Part shown: one piece after another, positions 1 through 9,347 of the stretch | Numbering within the stretch: the first letter of the stretch is position 1 | Layout of the letters: the number at the start of each line of letters is the position of its first letter | Source of the DNA: Uliginosibacterium gangwonense DSM 18521 | Lineage (GTDB): Bacteria; Pseudomonadota; Gammaproteobacteria; Burkholderiales; Rhodocyclaceae | Direction of reading: 5' to 3' | NCBI RefSeq assembly: GCF_000373965.1 | Contig: NZ_KB892857.1 | Location: 253,322-317,321 of the forward strand | Length of the DNA stretch: 64,000 nt | Position numbers and translations under genes: made by a program | Notes under the pieces: model-generated | Databases searched by the model: none | Seen by the model: only the letters and a program-made list of their open reading frames with translations | Told to the model about the DNA's origin: nothing

Positions 1-281
1 ACCATCAGAAAATACTTGCGCTGACGCGCCACCCGCTCGGCAACACGCACCAGCTCAGGATAAAACGGGTTGGTGATGCTGGGCAGCACCAAGGCGACCA
101 TACAGGATTTGCCCCGCGCCAAGGCACGCGCCATCAGGTTGGGGCGGTAGCCAAGCTGCGCAATCGCCGCCTCCACGCGTGCAACGGTGGCGGGCCTGAC
201 CTTGCCGGGATTGCGCAAGACGTTCGAGACGGTGGCGGTGGTCACGCCCGCAAGGCGTGCAACTTCGCTTAGGGTGGCCAT
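1..281 (-). CDS. LacI-family transcriptional repressor, N-terminal part (cut by window edge)
   Basis: Reading leftward from an ATG at 281, the protein starts MATLSEVARLAGVTTATVS and continues as a typical LacI/GalR helix-turn-helix plus hinge (residues about 1-60), followed by the start of the periplasmic-binding-protein-like core (VALVLPSITNPFYPELV). About 93 residues are present; the rest lies left of the window. It is divergent from a galactoside importer and glycosidase operon, and two palindromes of LacI-operator style lie between them, so it is probably the local sugar-responsive repressor of that operon and perhaps of itself. The family is certain from the HTH; the effector sugar is unknown. 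Confidence 0.92.
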   Translation of the reverse strand, partial: MATLSEVARLAGVTTATVSNVLRNPGKVRPATVARVEAAIAQLGYRPNLMARALARGKSCMVALVLPSITNPFYPELVRVAERVARQRKYFLM

Positions 282-340
282 ATGTAGTTTTCTATGAGGA
301 ATCCACCAGCATGGGGTGAAAAAGAAATTCTCAGCCAGGC

Positions 341-369
341 TTGCAACTCGGATTTGCGGGAAGTATATT
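341..369 (+). promoter_or_regulatory. Candidate sigma-70 promoter of the sugar importer operon
   Basis: TTGCAA at 341-346 and TATATT at 364-369 are 17 bp apart, 4/6 and 5/6 matches to the -35 and -10 consensus. Transcription would start near 376, just before the first palindromic operator at 383-398, a good place for repression by blocking RNA polymerase. It would leave a leader of about 310 nt before the binding-protein gene. Apart from this promoter and the two operators, the 282-685 interval shows nothing else I can name. Confidence 0.45.
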
Positions 370-382
370 CCAAAAACACCAG

Positions 383-398
383 ATTTAAACGCTTAAAT
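383..398. promoter_or_regulatory. Palindromic operator O1 for the LacI-type repressor
   Basis: ATTTAAACGCTTAAAT is an almost perfect palindrome around a central CG, the architecture of LacI/GalR operators. It shares the core TTTAAnCGCTTAAA with the second site at 481-502. It lies in the divergent intergenic region about 100 bp from the repressor start and just downstream of the candidate promoter. Confidence 0.6.
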
Positions 399-480
399 GC
401 GGGCAAACACTGGGGTTTACCATAATCATCAAGTACATTTTCTCGCTTCAGCAGGAATCGCAACAGCGCTTAGACCGTCA

Positions 481-502
481 AAAATTTAACCGCTTAAATT
501 TT
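481..502. promoter_or_regulatory. Palindromic operator O2 for the LacI-type repressor
   Basis: The arms AAAATTTAA and TTAAATTTT are perfect inverted repeats around CCGC, with core ATTTAACCGCTTAAAT at 484-499. It matches O1 at 15 of 16 core positions. The centres of the two sites are 101 bp apart, which would allow DNA looping by a tetrameric repressor; that is inference. Confidence 0.6.
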
Positions 503-685
503 AACCACAGGGAGTCATCTGAACGATTTGGGCGGTCAAGCATGCAGTAGCCCGTAGCACCATAACAAGGCAGAGCCATCTTGCGCAGAGGGCCACCCCC
601 GCACGGCAAGAGGCCCAGGAGACAACAGGCGGCCTGTACAGCATCAGTTGGCCAGCCGCTTGAGCCATTCACAGAAAGGAACATC

Positions 686-1960
686 ATGAACTTTGCAAAG
701 CGCACCACTCTCAAGGCAATCGCTGGTCTTGCATTCGCTTCCACTGGTATGTTCTCGGCTGCTGCGGCTTCGGCCAAAGAAGTCACCGTCTGGGCATGGG
801 ACCCCAACTTCAACATCGCCATCATGAAGGAAGCGGGCGCGCGCTACACGGCCAAGCACCCGGATGTCACCTTCAAGATTGTCGATATGGCCAAGGCCGA
901 TCTCGAACAAAAGCTGCAGACCACACTGGCTTCCGGCGTGACGAAGACCCTGCCGGATATTGTGCTGATTGAGGATTACAACGCACCGAAGTATCTGCGC
1001 TCCTTCCCCGGCGCCTTTGCCCCGATGTCTGGCGTGGTGGATTACAAACAGTTCGCCAAATACAAAGTTGATCTGATGAGCATGGGCGGCAAGGTCTACG
1101 GGCTGCCTTTCGATGCGGGTGTCACCGGGATGTACTACCGGCGTGACATGATTGCCAAGGCGGGCTTCAGCGACAAGGACATGCAGAACATCACCTGGGA
1201 TCGCTTCATCGAAATTGCCAAAAAGGTGGAAGCCGCCACCGGCAAGAAGATGATGGCGATGGACCCGCAGGATATCGCGCTGATCCGCATCATGATGCAA
1301 TCAACAGGGCGCTGGTATTTTGATGCCAATGGCAAGCTGGACATCAAGAACAACCCGGCCCTGAAAGCTGCACTGGAAGTGGAAGCCAAACTGATCACCC
1401 AAAACGTATTCAAACCCACCGCAGGTTGGGGTGAATGGGTCGGCGCCTTCAACAAGGGCGATGTCGCCAGTGTGCTCAGTGGCGTGTGGATCACCGGTTC
1501 CATCAAGGCCGAAGCCAGCCAGTCCGGCAAATGGGGGGTAGCGCCGATTCCGGCCCTGAACATCAAGGGCAGCGTCAACGCCTCCAACCTCGGAGGCTCC
1601 AGCTGGTACGTGTTGGCCGGCGGCAAGGAGAAGAATACGGCAATCGATTTCCTGAATGCCATTTATGCCAAAGACGTGGATTTCTATCAAGTCATCCTGC
1701 AATCGCGTGGCGCGGTCGGCACCATGCTCGCCTCGCGTAACGGCAAGGCATACTCGGAAGCCGACCCCTTCTTTGGTGGCGCCAAGGTGTGGCAAAGCTT
1801 TAGCGACTGGCTCGTCAAGGTGCCCAGCGTGAACTACGGCATCTACACCGCCGAAGGCGATGCCGCCGTTGCCGCGCAATTGCCGAACCTTGCTCAAGGC
1901 ATGCCGGTCGACAAGGTGCTGGATAACATCCAGCAGCAACTTGCCAGCCAGATGAAGTAA
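686..1960 (+). CDS. Sugar ABC transporter substrate-binding protein
   Basis: This 424-aa protein belongs to the family 1 extracellular sugar-binding proteins (MalE/UgpB type). It starts with a Sec signal peptide (KR, hydrophobic stretch, cleavage likely after ASA at residue 30), then VTVWAWDPNFN, the usual first beta-strand of the mature protein. The ATG at 686 is chosen because AGAAAGGA at 673-680 precedes it at good spacing; a longer upstream reading lacks these features. It heads an operon with two permeases, an ATPase, a beta-galactosidase and an alpha-galactosidase, so a galactose-containing oligosaccharide is the likely ligand. The exact ligand (for example melibiose, raffinose or a galacto-oligosaccharide) cannot be read from sequence. 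Confidence 0.93.
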   Translation: MNFAKRTTLKAIAGLAFASTGMFSAAAASAKEVTVWAWDPNFNIAIMKEAGARYTAKHPDVTFKIVDMAKADLEQKLQTTLASGVTKTLPDIVLIEDYNAPKYLRSFPGAFAPMSGVVDYKQFAKYKVDLMSMGGKVYGLPFDAGVTGMYYRRDMIAKAGFSDKDMQNITWDRFIEIAKKVEAATGKKMMAMDPQDIALIRIMMQSTGRWYFDANGKLDIKNNPALKAALEVEAKLITQNVFKPTAGWGEWVGAFNKGDVASVLSGVWITGSIKAEASQSGKWGVAPIPALNIKGSVNASNLGGSSWYVLAGGKEKNTAIDFLNAIYAKDVDFYQVILQSRGAVGTMLASRNGKAYSEADPFFGGAKVWQSFSDWLVKVPSVNYGIYTAEGDAAVAAQLPNLAQGMPVDKVLDNIQQQLASQMK

Positions 1961-1969
1961 TTCCACCTG

Positions 1970-1997
1970 TTGGCGTGGGCGCAAACGCCCACGCCAA
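1970..1997 (+). other. Intercistronic hairpin between binding protein and permease genes
   Basis: A perfect 12-bp stem (TTGGCGTGGGCG, loop CAAA, CGCCCACGCCAA) begins 9 bp after the binding-protein stop codon and has no T-tract. Such hairpins in ABC operons usually protect the upstream mRNA from 3' decay and partly terminate transcription, so that binding protein outnumbers permease. It also argues against a permease start inside this stem at 1975. Confidence 0.7.
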
Positions 1998-2070
1998 ACA
2001 CAGCAGCACACCCTCCTTGCGCCAGGGCATTGGCATAGCCTTGCCCTCCATCACCTTGGGAGACATTGTC

Positions 2071-2961
2071 ATGGGGCAAGCAGCTCGGCCCGCTTCACGT
2101 CGTTTCTACGACATCAACGGCTGGTGTTTCGTATCGGCCGCGCTGGCGTTGATCGCCGCATTCATGGTCTACCCCATCTGCCAGTCGCTCTGGATGTCAC
2201 TGCATTCCGGGCAAGGCACCGTGACCGAATTCGTTGGTCTGGGCAATATCGGGCGCTTGACCAGTGATCCGATCTTCATCAAGGCGCTCTCCAATACCTT
2301 CGTCTTCCTGATTGTGCAGGTGCCCATCATGATCGTGCTGGCACTGGTGATGGCCTCCTGCCTGAACATGCCCAATCTCAAAGCCAAGGGGATCATCCGC
2401 ACCATCATCTTTCTGCCTTGCGTCACCTCTCTTGTAGCGTACTCGGTGCTGTTCAAGAGCATGTTCTCCTATGACGGGGTAATCAACTCCACACTTGCAT
2501 ACCTGGGGCTGATCAGCGAACCCATCCCTTGGCTCTCAGACCCATTCTGGGCCAAGGTAGTCATCATCATCGCTGTCACTTGGCGGTGGACCGGCTACAA
2601 CATGATCTTCTATCTGGCCGCCATGCAGAATATCGACAAGTCGATCTACGAAGCCGCCCGCATTGATGGCATCAGCGCATTCCGCCGCTTTATCTCGATC
2701 ACCATCCCGATGCTCAAACCGGTGATCCTGTTTACCACGGTCACCTCCACCATCGGCACCTTGCAGTTGTTTGACGAGGCAATGAACATCACCAGCGGCG
2801 GGCCTTCGGACAGTACGCTCACGCTCTCACTGTATATCTACAACCTGTCATTCAAGTTTGTCCCGAACTTCGGCTACGCCGCCACGGTGTCTTACGTCAT
2901 CGTCATTCTCGTGGCCATCCTCGCCTTCATCCAGTTCTATGCAGCACGGGAGCGTGAATGA
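2071..2961 (+). CDS. Sugar ABC transporter permease (MalF/LacF type)
   Basis: A 296-aa inner-membrane protein with six or so hydrophobic segments and the binding-protein-dependent transport signature EAARIDGISAFRRFISITIPML, the EAA loop that contacts the ATPase. The ATG at 2071 is preferred because GGGAG at 2058-2062 lies 8 bp before it; the longer reading starts inside a hairpin. Its stop codon overlaps the next permease start in an ATGA arrangement, a sign of translational coupling. With the second permease it forms the heterodimeric channel of the galactoside importer. Confidence 0.93.
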   Translation: MGQAARPASRRFYDINGWCFVSAALALIAAFMVYPICQSLWMSLHSGQGTVTEFVGLGNIGRLTSDPIFIKALSNTFVFLIVQVPIMIVLALVMASCLNMPNLKAKGIIRTIIFLPCVTSLVAYSVLFKSMFSYDGVINSTLAYLGLISEPIPWLSDPFWAKVVIIIAVTWRWTGYNMIFYLAAMQNIDKSIYEAARIDGISAFRRFISITIPMLKPVILFTTVTSTIGTLQLFDEAMNITSGGPSDSTLTLSLYIYNLSFKFVPNFGYAATVSYVIVILVAILAFIQFYAARERE

Positions 2962-3779
2962 TGATCAACTGGGTTGAAAAAATCCGCAATGCGCTGACCT
3001 ACACCTTCCTGGGGGTCATGGCGTTCCTGTCACTCTTCCCTTTTGGCTGGATGGTAATCAGCGCGACCAACACCAGCACCGATGTCACCAAGGGCAAACT
3101 CAGCTTTGGTTCGGCACTGTTCTCAAACATCGGGAAATTTGCCGAGCAATTCAACATCGGATTGATTTTCTGGAACTCGGCCAAGGTCGCCATTCTCGGC
3201 ACGCTCTTTACCTTACTAGTGTCTTCACTGGCCGGATATGGCTTTGAAGTGTTCCGCTCCAGGGCCCGCGAGCGCCTCTATCAAGGCTTGCTGCTCACGA
3301 TGATGATTCCGTTTGCCGCCCTGATGATTCCACTTTTCATCCTGATGGCCTCCGCAGACATGCTCGACACCCACGCGGGGGTGATTCTGCCGCTGATCTC
3401 ATCGGCCTATATCATTTTCTACTTCCGCCAGAGCACCAAGGCATTTCCTGGCGAACTGCGCGATGCAGCCCGCGTGGACGGCCTCAAAGAATGGCAGATC
3501 TTCCTTTTCGTTTATGTTCCAGTCATGCGCTCCACTTACGCAGCGGCGTTCATCATTGTTTTCATGATGTTCTGGAACAGTTTCCTGTGGCCACTGATCG
3601 TACTACAGTCGCCGGAAATGAAGACCATTACACTGGTGCTGTCCTCGATGGGGTCAGCCTACTTCCCTGACTTTGGCGTCATCATGGTTGCCACCGTCAT
3701 GGCAACACTGCCCACCCTGGTGGTGTTCTTTGCCATGCAACGCCAGTTCGTCCAAGGGATGCTCGGATCAATCAAATAA
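2958..3779 (+). CDS. Sugar ABC transporter permease (MalG/LacG type)
   Basis: This 273-aa membrane protein has the MalG-type layout: a short cytoplasmic N-terminus, about six membrane segments and the EAA-type loop DAARVDGLKEWQIFLFVYVPVM near residues 172-194. The first ATG (2958) overlaps the previous stop codon; a second ATG directly follows at 2961, and either could be used. It pairs with the upstream permease. The ATPase is not directly next but follows the beta-galactosidase gene. Confidence 0.92.
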   Translation: MMINWVEKIRNALTYTFLGVMAFLSLFPFGWMVISATNTSTDVTKGKLSFGSALFSNIGKFAEQFNIGLIFWNSAKVAILGTLFTLLVSSLAGYGFEVFRSRARERLYQGLLLTMMIPFAALMIPLFILMASADMLDTHAGVILPLISSAYIIFYFRQSTKAFPGELRDAARVDGLKEWQIFLFVYVPVMRSTYAAAFIIVFMMFWNSFLWPLIVLQSPEMKTITLVLSSMGSAYFPDFGVIMVATVMATLPTLVVFFAMQRQFVQGMLGSIK

Positions 3780-3789
3780 GGAAATAGTG

Positions 3790-6036
3790 ATGCGAAAAAT
3801 CACCAAACTCAACGCTGGCTGGACCTTTCACAACAACTTTTCAAGCGAGTTGGTCGCCCAAGCAAGCCCAGGGGAAACTGTGCGCCTGCCGCACAATGCG
3901 GTTGACCTGGAAATGAACTACTTCGATGAGCGCTGTTATCAGAAGGAGTTCGGCTATCAAAAAATCCTGCCCTGGAGCGAAGAATTTGCAGATCGTGAAA
4001 TCTCGCTGGTCTTCGATGGCGCCATGGCCAACAGCATGGTCTGGCTCAATGGCCAGGAAGTTGCCCACCACAAAGATGGTTACACCCCTTTCGAGGCCCG
4101 CCTGACCGGGCTGCTCAAGCACGGGGACAACCTCATCACCGTCAAGATCGACGGCAGTGAGAATCCGGAAATCCCCCCCTTTGGCGGGCAGATTGATTAC
4201 CTCACCTACGCGGGTATCTACCGCGATGTGTGGCTCAAACTCACCGACGCAGTAGCAATCCGTCATATCAAGATCGAAACAGCGCACGAACTGAGCGATG
4301 CCAAATCAGTCAGCATTGTCGGGGTGCTGGGCAATCCACAAGGCTTGCTCATGGCAGGGCAGGTGCAGGCTGATTTGTGCGACATGGGCGGTGCAGTGTT
4401 GCACAGCAAGGCCCAGGAGCTGACTGGCGAGCACTTCCGCATCGACTTTGATGCCTTGAGCGGCCTAGCCTTGTGGGAGCTTGAGCACCCGCAACTCTAT
4501 CGCGTGGTCGTACGCATCCAGACGACACAGGGCCGTGACGAAATCTCCAGCCGTTTTGGCTTTCGCACCGCACAGTTCACGCCCGATGGTTTCCGGCTCA
4601 ATGGCAAGGCACTCAAGATCCGTGGGCTCAACCGCCATCAGTCCTACCCCTATGTGGGCTATGCCATGGGCAAACGTGCGCAGGAAAAAGATGCAGATAT
4701 CCTCAAGTACGAACTCAAGTGCAATCTGGCCCGCACCTCGCACTATCCGCAGTCGCCCTACTTTCTGGATCGCTGCGATGAAATCGGCCTGCTCGTGTTC
4801 GAAGAGATCCCCGGCTGGCAGCACATCGGCGGGCAAGCCTGGCAGGATGAATCGGTGGAAAACGTGCGGCGCATGATCGAGCGTGACTGGAACCATCCCT
4901 CCATTGTTCTATGGGGCGTGCGCATTAACGAGTCACAAGACAGTCACGATTTCTACACCCGCACCAACGCCTTGGCTCATGCGCTGGACAGCACACGCCA
5001 GACGGGTGGGGTGCGCTTCCTGCAAAACAGCGAACTGCTCGAAGACGTCTACACCATTAACGATTTTGCCAACGGCGCACCCACAGAGTTTTTTGAAGGG
5101 CAGCCGGTTGCCCCCTTGCGCGCACCACGCCACATTACGGGGCTGGATCGTGATGTGCCTTACTTCGTCACAGAATGCAATGGGCATATGTATCCCACCA
5201 AGCGGATTGATGCCGAACACCGCCAATCCGAACATGTGACGCGTCACCTGCAAATCCTGGATGCCGCGTATGCCAACCCGAATATTTCAGGCGTGCTCGG
5301 CTGGTGCATGAATGACTACAACACCCACAAGGATTTCGGCGCAGGCGACCGCATCTGCCACCACGGTGTCATGGACATCCTCCGCGAACCCAAATTCGCG
5401 GCCTATGCCTATACCAGCCAGTGCGAACCGGATGAACAGATTGTGCTGGAACCCGTTACCTACTGGGCGCGCGGCGAAAAAGACCGCTGTGAGGTGCTGC
5501 CACTGATCGTGCTGACCAACTGCGATTACGTGGAACTGAAGTTCGGTGACTTCATGGCCAAGCGTGCCGAACCGGATCGCACAGCCTATCCGCATCTACC
5601 GCATGCCCCAGTCATTATCGACAGTCGCCACGTCAATATCAACGATCTGGGCGCCTGGGGCATGCTCTGGCAGGATGGAGTGATCACCGGCTTCATCGAT
5701 GGCAAACCGGTTGCGCAGGTACGTCTGAGCGGCAATCCTGTCCCCACCACGCTGGAAGTGAAAGCGGATGACCTGGAACTGATCGCTAACGATAAAGATG
5801 CCACCCGCATCATCATCCGCGCCCTGGATCAAGCCGGGAGGCTGTTGCCCTTCCTGGACGACGTCGTCAACATCAAGCTCACTGGCCAGGCACGGGTATT
5901 GGGGCCGGATGTCTTGTTGTTCAGGGGGGGGATTGCCGCCTGCTGGATTGAGACCACTGGAGAAACAGGGCCAATCGACGTGCAGGTCACGACCCGACGA
6001 CTCGGTGAAAAGCATTTGAAATTGGCCGCCCGATAA
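3790..6036 (+). CDS. Glycoside hydrolase family 2 beta-galactosidase
   Basis: This 748-aa GH2 enzyme most likely hydrolyses beta-galactosides brought in by the surrounding ABC importer. The N-terminal sugar-binding domain (about 1-180) includes WLNGQEVAHHKDGYTPF, an Ig-like domain follows, then a TIM barrel. In the barrel the acid/base is probably E381 in GVRINES and the nucleophile E462 in YFVTECNGH. No signal peptide is present, so it is cytoplasmic. The ATG at 3790 follows AAGGAAATAG at good spacing. It lies between permease and ATPase genes in one operon. GH2 also includes beta-glucuronidases and beta-mannosidases; beta-galactosidase is favoured by sequence style and by the alpha-galactosidase in the same operon. 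Confidence 0.85.
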   Translation: MRKITKLNAGWTFHNNFSSELVAQASPGETVRLPHNAVDLEMNYFDERCYQKEFGYQKILPWSEEFADREISLVFDGAMANSMVWLNGQEVAHHKDGYTPFEARLTGLLKHGDNLITVKIDGSENPEIPPFGGQIDYLTYAGIYRDVWLKLTDAVAIRHIKIETAHELSDAKSVSIVGVLGNPQGLLMAGQVQADLCDMGGAVLHSKAQELTGEHFRIDFDALSGLALWELEHPQLYRVVVRIQTTQGRDEISSRFGFRTAQFTPDGFRLNGKALKIRGLNRHQSYPYVGYAMGKRAQEKDADILKYELKCNLARTSHYPQSPYFLDRCDEIGLLVFEEIPGWQHIGGQAWQDESVENVRRMIERDWNHPSIVLWGVRINESQDSHDFYTRTNALAHALDSTRQTGGVRFLQNSELLEDVYTINDFANGAPTEFFEGQPVAPLRAPRHITGLDRDVPYFVTECNGHMYPTKRIDAEHRQSEHVTRHLQILDAAYANPNISGVLGWCMNDYNTHKDFGAGDRICHHGVMDILREPKFAAYAYTSQCEPDEQIVLEPVTYWARGEKDRCEVLPLIVLTNCDYVELKFGDFMAKRAEPDRTAYPHLPHAPVIIDSRHVNINDLGAWGMLWQDGVITGFIDGKPVAQVRLSGNPVPTTLEVKADDLELIANDKDATRIIIRALDQAGRLLPFLDDVVNIKLTGQARVLGPDVLLFRGGIAACWIETTGETGPIDVQVTTRRLGEKHLKLAAR

Positions 6037-6087
6037 ACCCGGGACAGACAGTTTGCGCAAGGGCGGATGGCCCACGGAGAATTGACA

Positions 6088-7170
6088 ATGGCGGATGTAA
6101 AGCTGAACGATGTTCGTAAATCTTTTGGCAACGTAGATATCATCAAGGGCGTCAGTCTGGACATCCAGGATGGCGAATTCGTTGTATTCGTCGGCCCTTC
6201 CGGCTGTGGCAAATCGACGCTTTTACGGATGATCTCCGGGCTGGAAGATATCACCAGCGGGCAGTTGCAGATTGGCGGGCAATTGATGAATGCGGTCGAT
6301 CCATCCAAGCGCGGGGTGGCGATGGTGTTCCAGTCATACGCGCTTTACCCGCATATGACGGTGCGCGAAAATATGGGCTTTGCCCTGCGCTTCGCCGGAG
6401 TTGCCAAGGAGGTGGTGGCCGCCAAGGTCGACGCCGCCGCAAAAATCCTCGGCCTGGAAGCACTGATGGAGCGCAAGCCCAAAGCCTTGTCCGGCGGGCA
6501 GCGCCAACGGGTCGCCATTGGCCGCGCCATCGTGCGTGACCCCAAGGTGTTTTTGTTTGACGAGCCGCTCTCGAATCTTGATGCAGAATTACGTGTGCAT
6601 ATGCGTATCGAGATTGCCCGCCTGCACCGCGAATTGGGGACCACCACGATCTATGTCACCCACGATCAGGTGGAAGCCATGACCCTGGCCGACAAGATCG
6701 TGGTGCTACGTGCAGGGCTGGTCGAGCAGGTGGGCGCGCCGCTGGAACTCTACGACAACCCGGCAAATACCTTTGTGGCAGGCTTTATCGGCTCACCACG
6801 CATGAACTTCTTCAATGGCCGCGTCAAAGACAATGATGGCACGCATTGTCAGGTGGAGCTTGCTGACTTTGGCGGTGCCGCCGTCACGATCCCGCTCAAA
6901 GGCACCATGCCGGAAGAGGGCAAGGAGGTATCCCTTGGCATCCGCCCTGAACACTTCCATGACGATGGGGATGGCCTTCTGAATCTCAAGCTGGATATGC
7001 TGGAACACTTGGGCGGGGAGACGTTTGCCTACGCACGCTCACAATCCGGCGCGATGGTCGTGATCGAAACCAAGCACGGGCGAGACCTCGCAATCGGCCA
7101 GCAATATGAAGCACGTTTCCGCACCCAATGTGCGTTGCTCTTTGACAAAGCCGGGGCCCGTATCTATTGA
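6088..7170 (+). CDS. Sugar ABC transporter ATP-binding protein (MalK/UgpC/MsmK type)
   Basis: A 360-aa ATPase with Walker [10 protein letters not shown], signature LSGGQRQR, Walker [17 protein letters not shown] and the switch histidine in [16 protein letters not shown], followed by the C-terminal TOBE-like regulatory region from about residue 240. It energises the two permeases of the operon. The ATG at 6088 is preferred over one 21 bp upstream because CGGAGA at 6075-6080 is well placed for it. MsmK/UgpC-type ATPases sometimes serve several sugar importers, so wider use in the cell is possible. Confidence 0.95.
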   Translation: MADVKLNDVRKSFGNVDIIKGVSLDIQDGEFVVFVGPSGCGKSTLLRMISGLEDITSGQLQIGGQLMNAVDPSKRGVAMVFQSYALYPHMTVRENMGFALRFAGVAKEVVAAKVDAAAKILGLEALMERKPKALSGGQRQRVAIGRAIVRDPKVFLFDEPLSNLDAELRVHMRIEIARLHRELGTTTIYVTHDQVEAMTLADKIVVLRAGLVEQVGAPLELYDNPANTFVAGFIGSPRMNFFNGRVKDNDGTHCQVELADFGGAAVTIPLKGTMPEEGKEVSLGIRPEHFHDDGDGLLNLKLDMLEHLGGETFAYARSQSGAMVVIETKHGRDLAIGQQYEARFRTQCALLFDKAGARIY

Positions 7171-7172
7171 TC

Positions 7173-9347
7173 ATGTATACCCACGCACCCGAATCAGGTA
7201 CAGACTATCTCATCCTGCACGGCTGCCATACGACGGTTGTGCTCGAGTATCGCCCGCATGAAGCCCCTTTGTGGCGTTATTGGGGGCCACGGCTGCCAGA
7301 AGGCTGCGCGCCCTTGGCACCTTTGCGCGATGGCAGGGCTTTTCCGCCTGCCACCATGGATGTGGACCAGCCACTGAGCATTGCCCCCTGTTTTGGGGGT
7401 GCGTGGTTCGGGCAAAGTGCCCTGCTGGCGCACCGCGCGGGCCAGCAATTCGAACAGGCTTTCGATCAATGCCGTATCGAATGGGCACAGCCCGGGCGTA
7501 GCCTGATTCTGCACCTGGAGGATACCGTGGCGCAGTTGGGGCTGGATATCCATCTGGCCCTGGATGAACACGACGTGCTGCGTCTCCACTCCAGCCTGCA
7601 CAACAGGGGCGTGGATGTGCTGGATGTGCAGTGGCTGGCGGCAGGCACCCTGGTGTTACCCGGGCACGCTCAGCAGGTTCGCTCCTTCTTCGGGCAATGG
7701 GCCAACGAATTCCAGGTACAGCATGATCCGCTCTCGCATGACATATGGTTGCGCGAGAATCGTCGGGGGCGTACTTCTCACGATACGTTCCCCGGTGCGG
7801 TGGTCATGCTCCCCGGTGCAACAGAGCATGCAGGCACAGCATTTGGCGCCCATCTGGCATGGTCTGGGAACCATCGACAGTTGATTGAGCGCCTGCATGA
7901 CGCCCTATTCCAATGGCAACTGGGTGAGTGGCTGGCGCCGGGCGAAGTACGCCTGGAACCGGGAGAAACACTGGATACCCCTGTGCTGGTGGCGTCCTGC
8001 TCTACAGCGGGATTGAACGGGCTGGCGGCAAATTTTCATGCAGCGGTGCGTGCTGCACTTCCTTGGCCCGGTGGCACCATGCGCCCCCGGCCCATCCATA
8101 TCAACACTTGGGAGGCGATGTATTTCGATCATCGCCCAGATGAACTTCGGGCGCTTGCCGAAGCGGCGTCAGAGATTGGGGTAGAACGTTTCGTGCTGGA
8201 TGACGGCTGGTTTCATGGGCGCCATCATGACCGTGCAGCCTTGGGTGACTGGTGGCCGGATGAGGGAAAGTATCCCGATGGCCTGCTTCCTTTGGCGCAG
8301 TACGTGCAAAGCCTGGGCATGGAATTCGGCTTGTGGCTGGAGCCGGAAATGGTTAATCCCGACAGTGAGCTGTTCCGCACCCACCCGGACTGGGCCTTGC
8401 AGATTGAAGGCCGCCCTCTGCACACCATGCGCAATCAGTTGGTGCTGGATGTTTCGCGCGGCGAAGTAGCGGACTATCTCTTTGAACGCATCGACGCACT
8501 GCTCAACGAAATTCCCATAGCATATATCAAGTGGGACATGAATCGTGATCTTGCTCACGCCGGTGATGCAAATGCCCGCCCGGCCTACCGGCGCTTTGTG
8601 CAGGCCGTCTACGCCTTGCTTGATCGTGTGCGCGCCAGCCATCCTGCAGTAGAGATTGAGAGTTGTGCTTCAGGGGGTGGGCGTATCGACATGGGGATTC
8701 TTGCCCACACCCATCGCGTGTGGACCAGTGACTGCAATGATGCACTCTCGCGCGTAGGTATTCAGCGCGGCGCCCTGCAATTCATACCGCCAGAAATCAT
8801 GGGCGCCCACATTGGCCCGGCGCCTGCGCATACCACCGGACGCAGCCAGAATCTGGACTTTCGCGCTGCGGTCGCCTTGCCAGGACATCTGGGTATCGAG
8901 ATGGATGTGCGCCATCTTGATAGAACGCAGCGAAACGCTCTCAAGTGCTGGCTTGATCTTTACAAGTGCTGGCGTGAGAGGCTCCATCACGGTCAGGTCT
9001 GGCTTGGGGAGCTTGGCGACAATGTCGTATGGCAGGCGCATGGCGGCACGCGTGACCTCATCGTGTTTGTCTATCGCACGGCACCAACCACTTGCCGCTA
9101 TACGCCACCGCTACGCCTGCCCATGCTGGAGCATGACCTGGAATACCGCATACAGCGCCTGGACCCACCTGCGCCGGAATGGACCAGTTCGCCGCTCAAC
9201 AATACCTTGCTTGCTGCAGGCAGGGGCGAAACACCTCCGCTCCAAGGGCACGGCGCATGGCTTGCAGAAGCAGGGTTACCACTGCCGCGCATGCTAGCGG
9301 AATCCTGTGCAATCTATCGCATTGAAGCGATGCATTCAGCGAGCTAA
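7173..9347 (+). CDS. Alpha-galactosidase, glycoside hydrolase family 36
   Basis: This 724-aa protein has the GH36 layout: N-terminal beta-supersandwich, TIM barrel from about residue 310, and a C-terminal beta domain. The barrel shows FVLDDGWFHGRH, the nucleophile D455 in YIKWDMNRDL and the acid/base D520 in WTSDCNDALSR. It releases terminal alpha-galactose from sugars such as melibiose or raffinose and is cytoplasmic (no signal peptide). The ATG at 7173 lies 2 bp after the ATPase stop codon; a TTG at 7167 in the overlap is possible. It is the last gene of the operon, and its stop codon overlaps the end of the convergent DUF4125 gene, leaving no room for a terminator. Confidence 0.93.
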   Translation: MYTHAPESGTDYLILHGCHTTVVLEYRPHEAPLWRYWGPRLPEGCAPLAPLRDGRAFPPATMDVDQPLSIAPCFGGAWFGQSALLAHRAGQQFEQAFDQCRIEWAQPGRSLILHLEDTVAQLGLDIHLALDEHDVLRLHSSLHNRGVDVLDVQWLAAGTLVLPGHAQQVRSFFGQWANEFQVQHDPLSHDIWLRENRRGRTSHDTFPGAVVMLPGATEHAGTAFGAHLAWSGNHRQLIERLHDALFQWQLGEWLAPGEVRLEPGETLDTPVLVASCSTAGLNGLAANFHAAVRAALPWPGGTMRPRPIHINTWEAMYFDHRPDELRALAEAASEIGVERFVLDDGWFHGRHHDRAALGDWWPDEGKYPDGLLPLAQYVQSLGMEFGLWLEPEMVNPDSELFRTHPDWALQIEGRPLHTMRNQLVLDVSRGEVADYLFERIDALLNEIPIAYIKWDMNRDLAHAGDANARPAYRRFVQAVYALLDRVRASHPAVEIESCASGGGRIDMGILAHTHRVWTSDCNDALSRVGIQRGALQFIPPEIMGAHIGPAPAHTTGRSQNLDFRAAVALPGHLGIEMDVRHLDRTQRNALKCWLDLYKCWRERLHHGQVWLGELGDNVVWQAHGGTRDLIVFVYRTAPTTCRYTPPLRLPMLEHDLEYRIQRLDPPAPEWTSSPLNNTLLAAGRGETPPLQGHGAWLAEAGLPLPRMLAESCAIYRIEAMHSAS

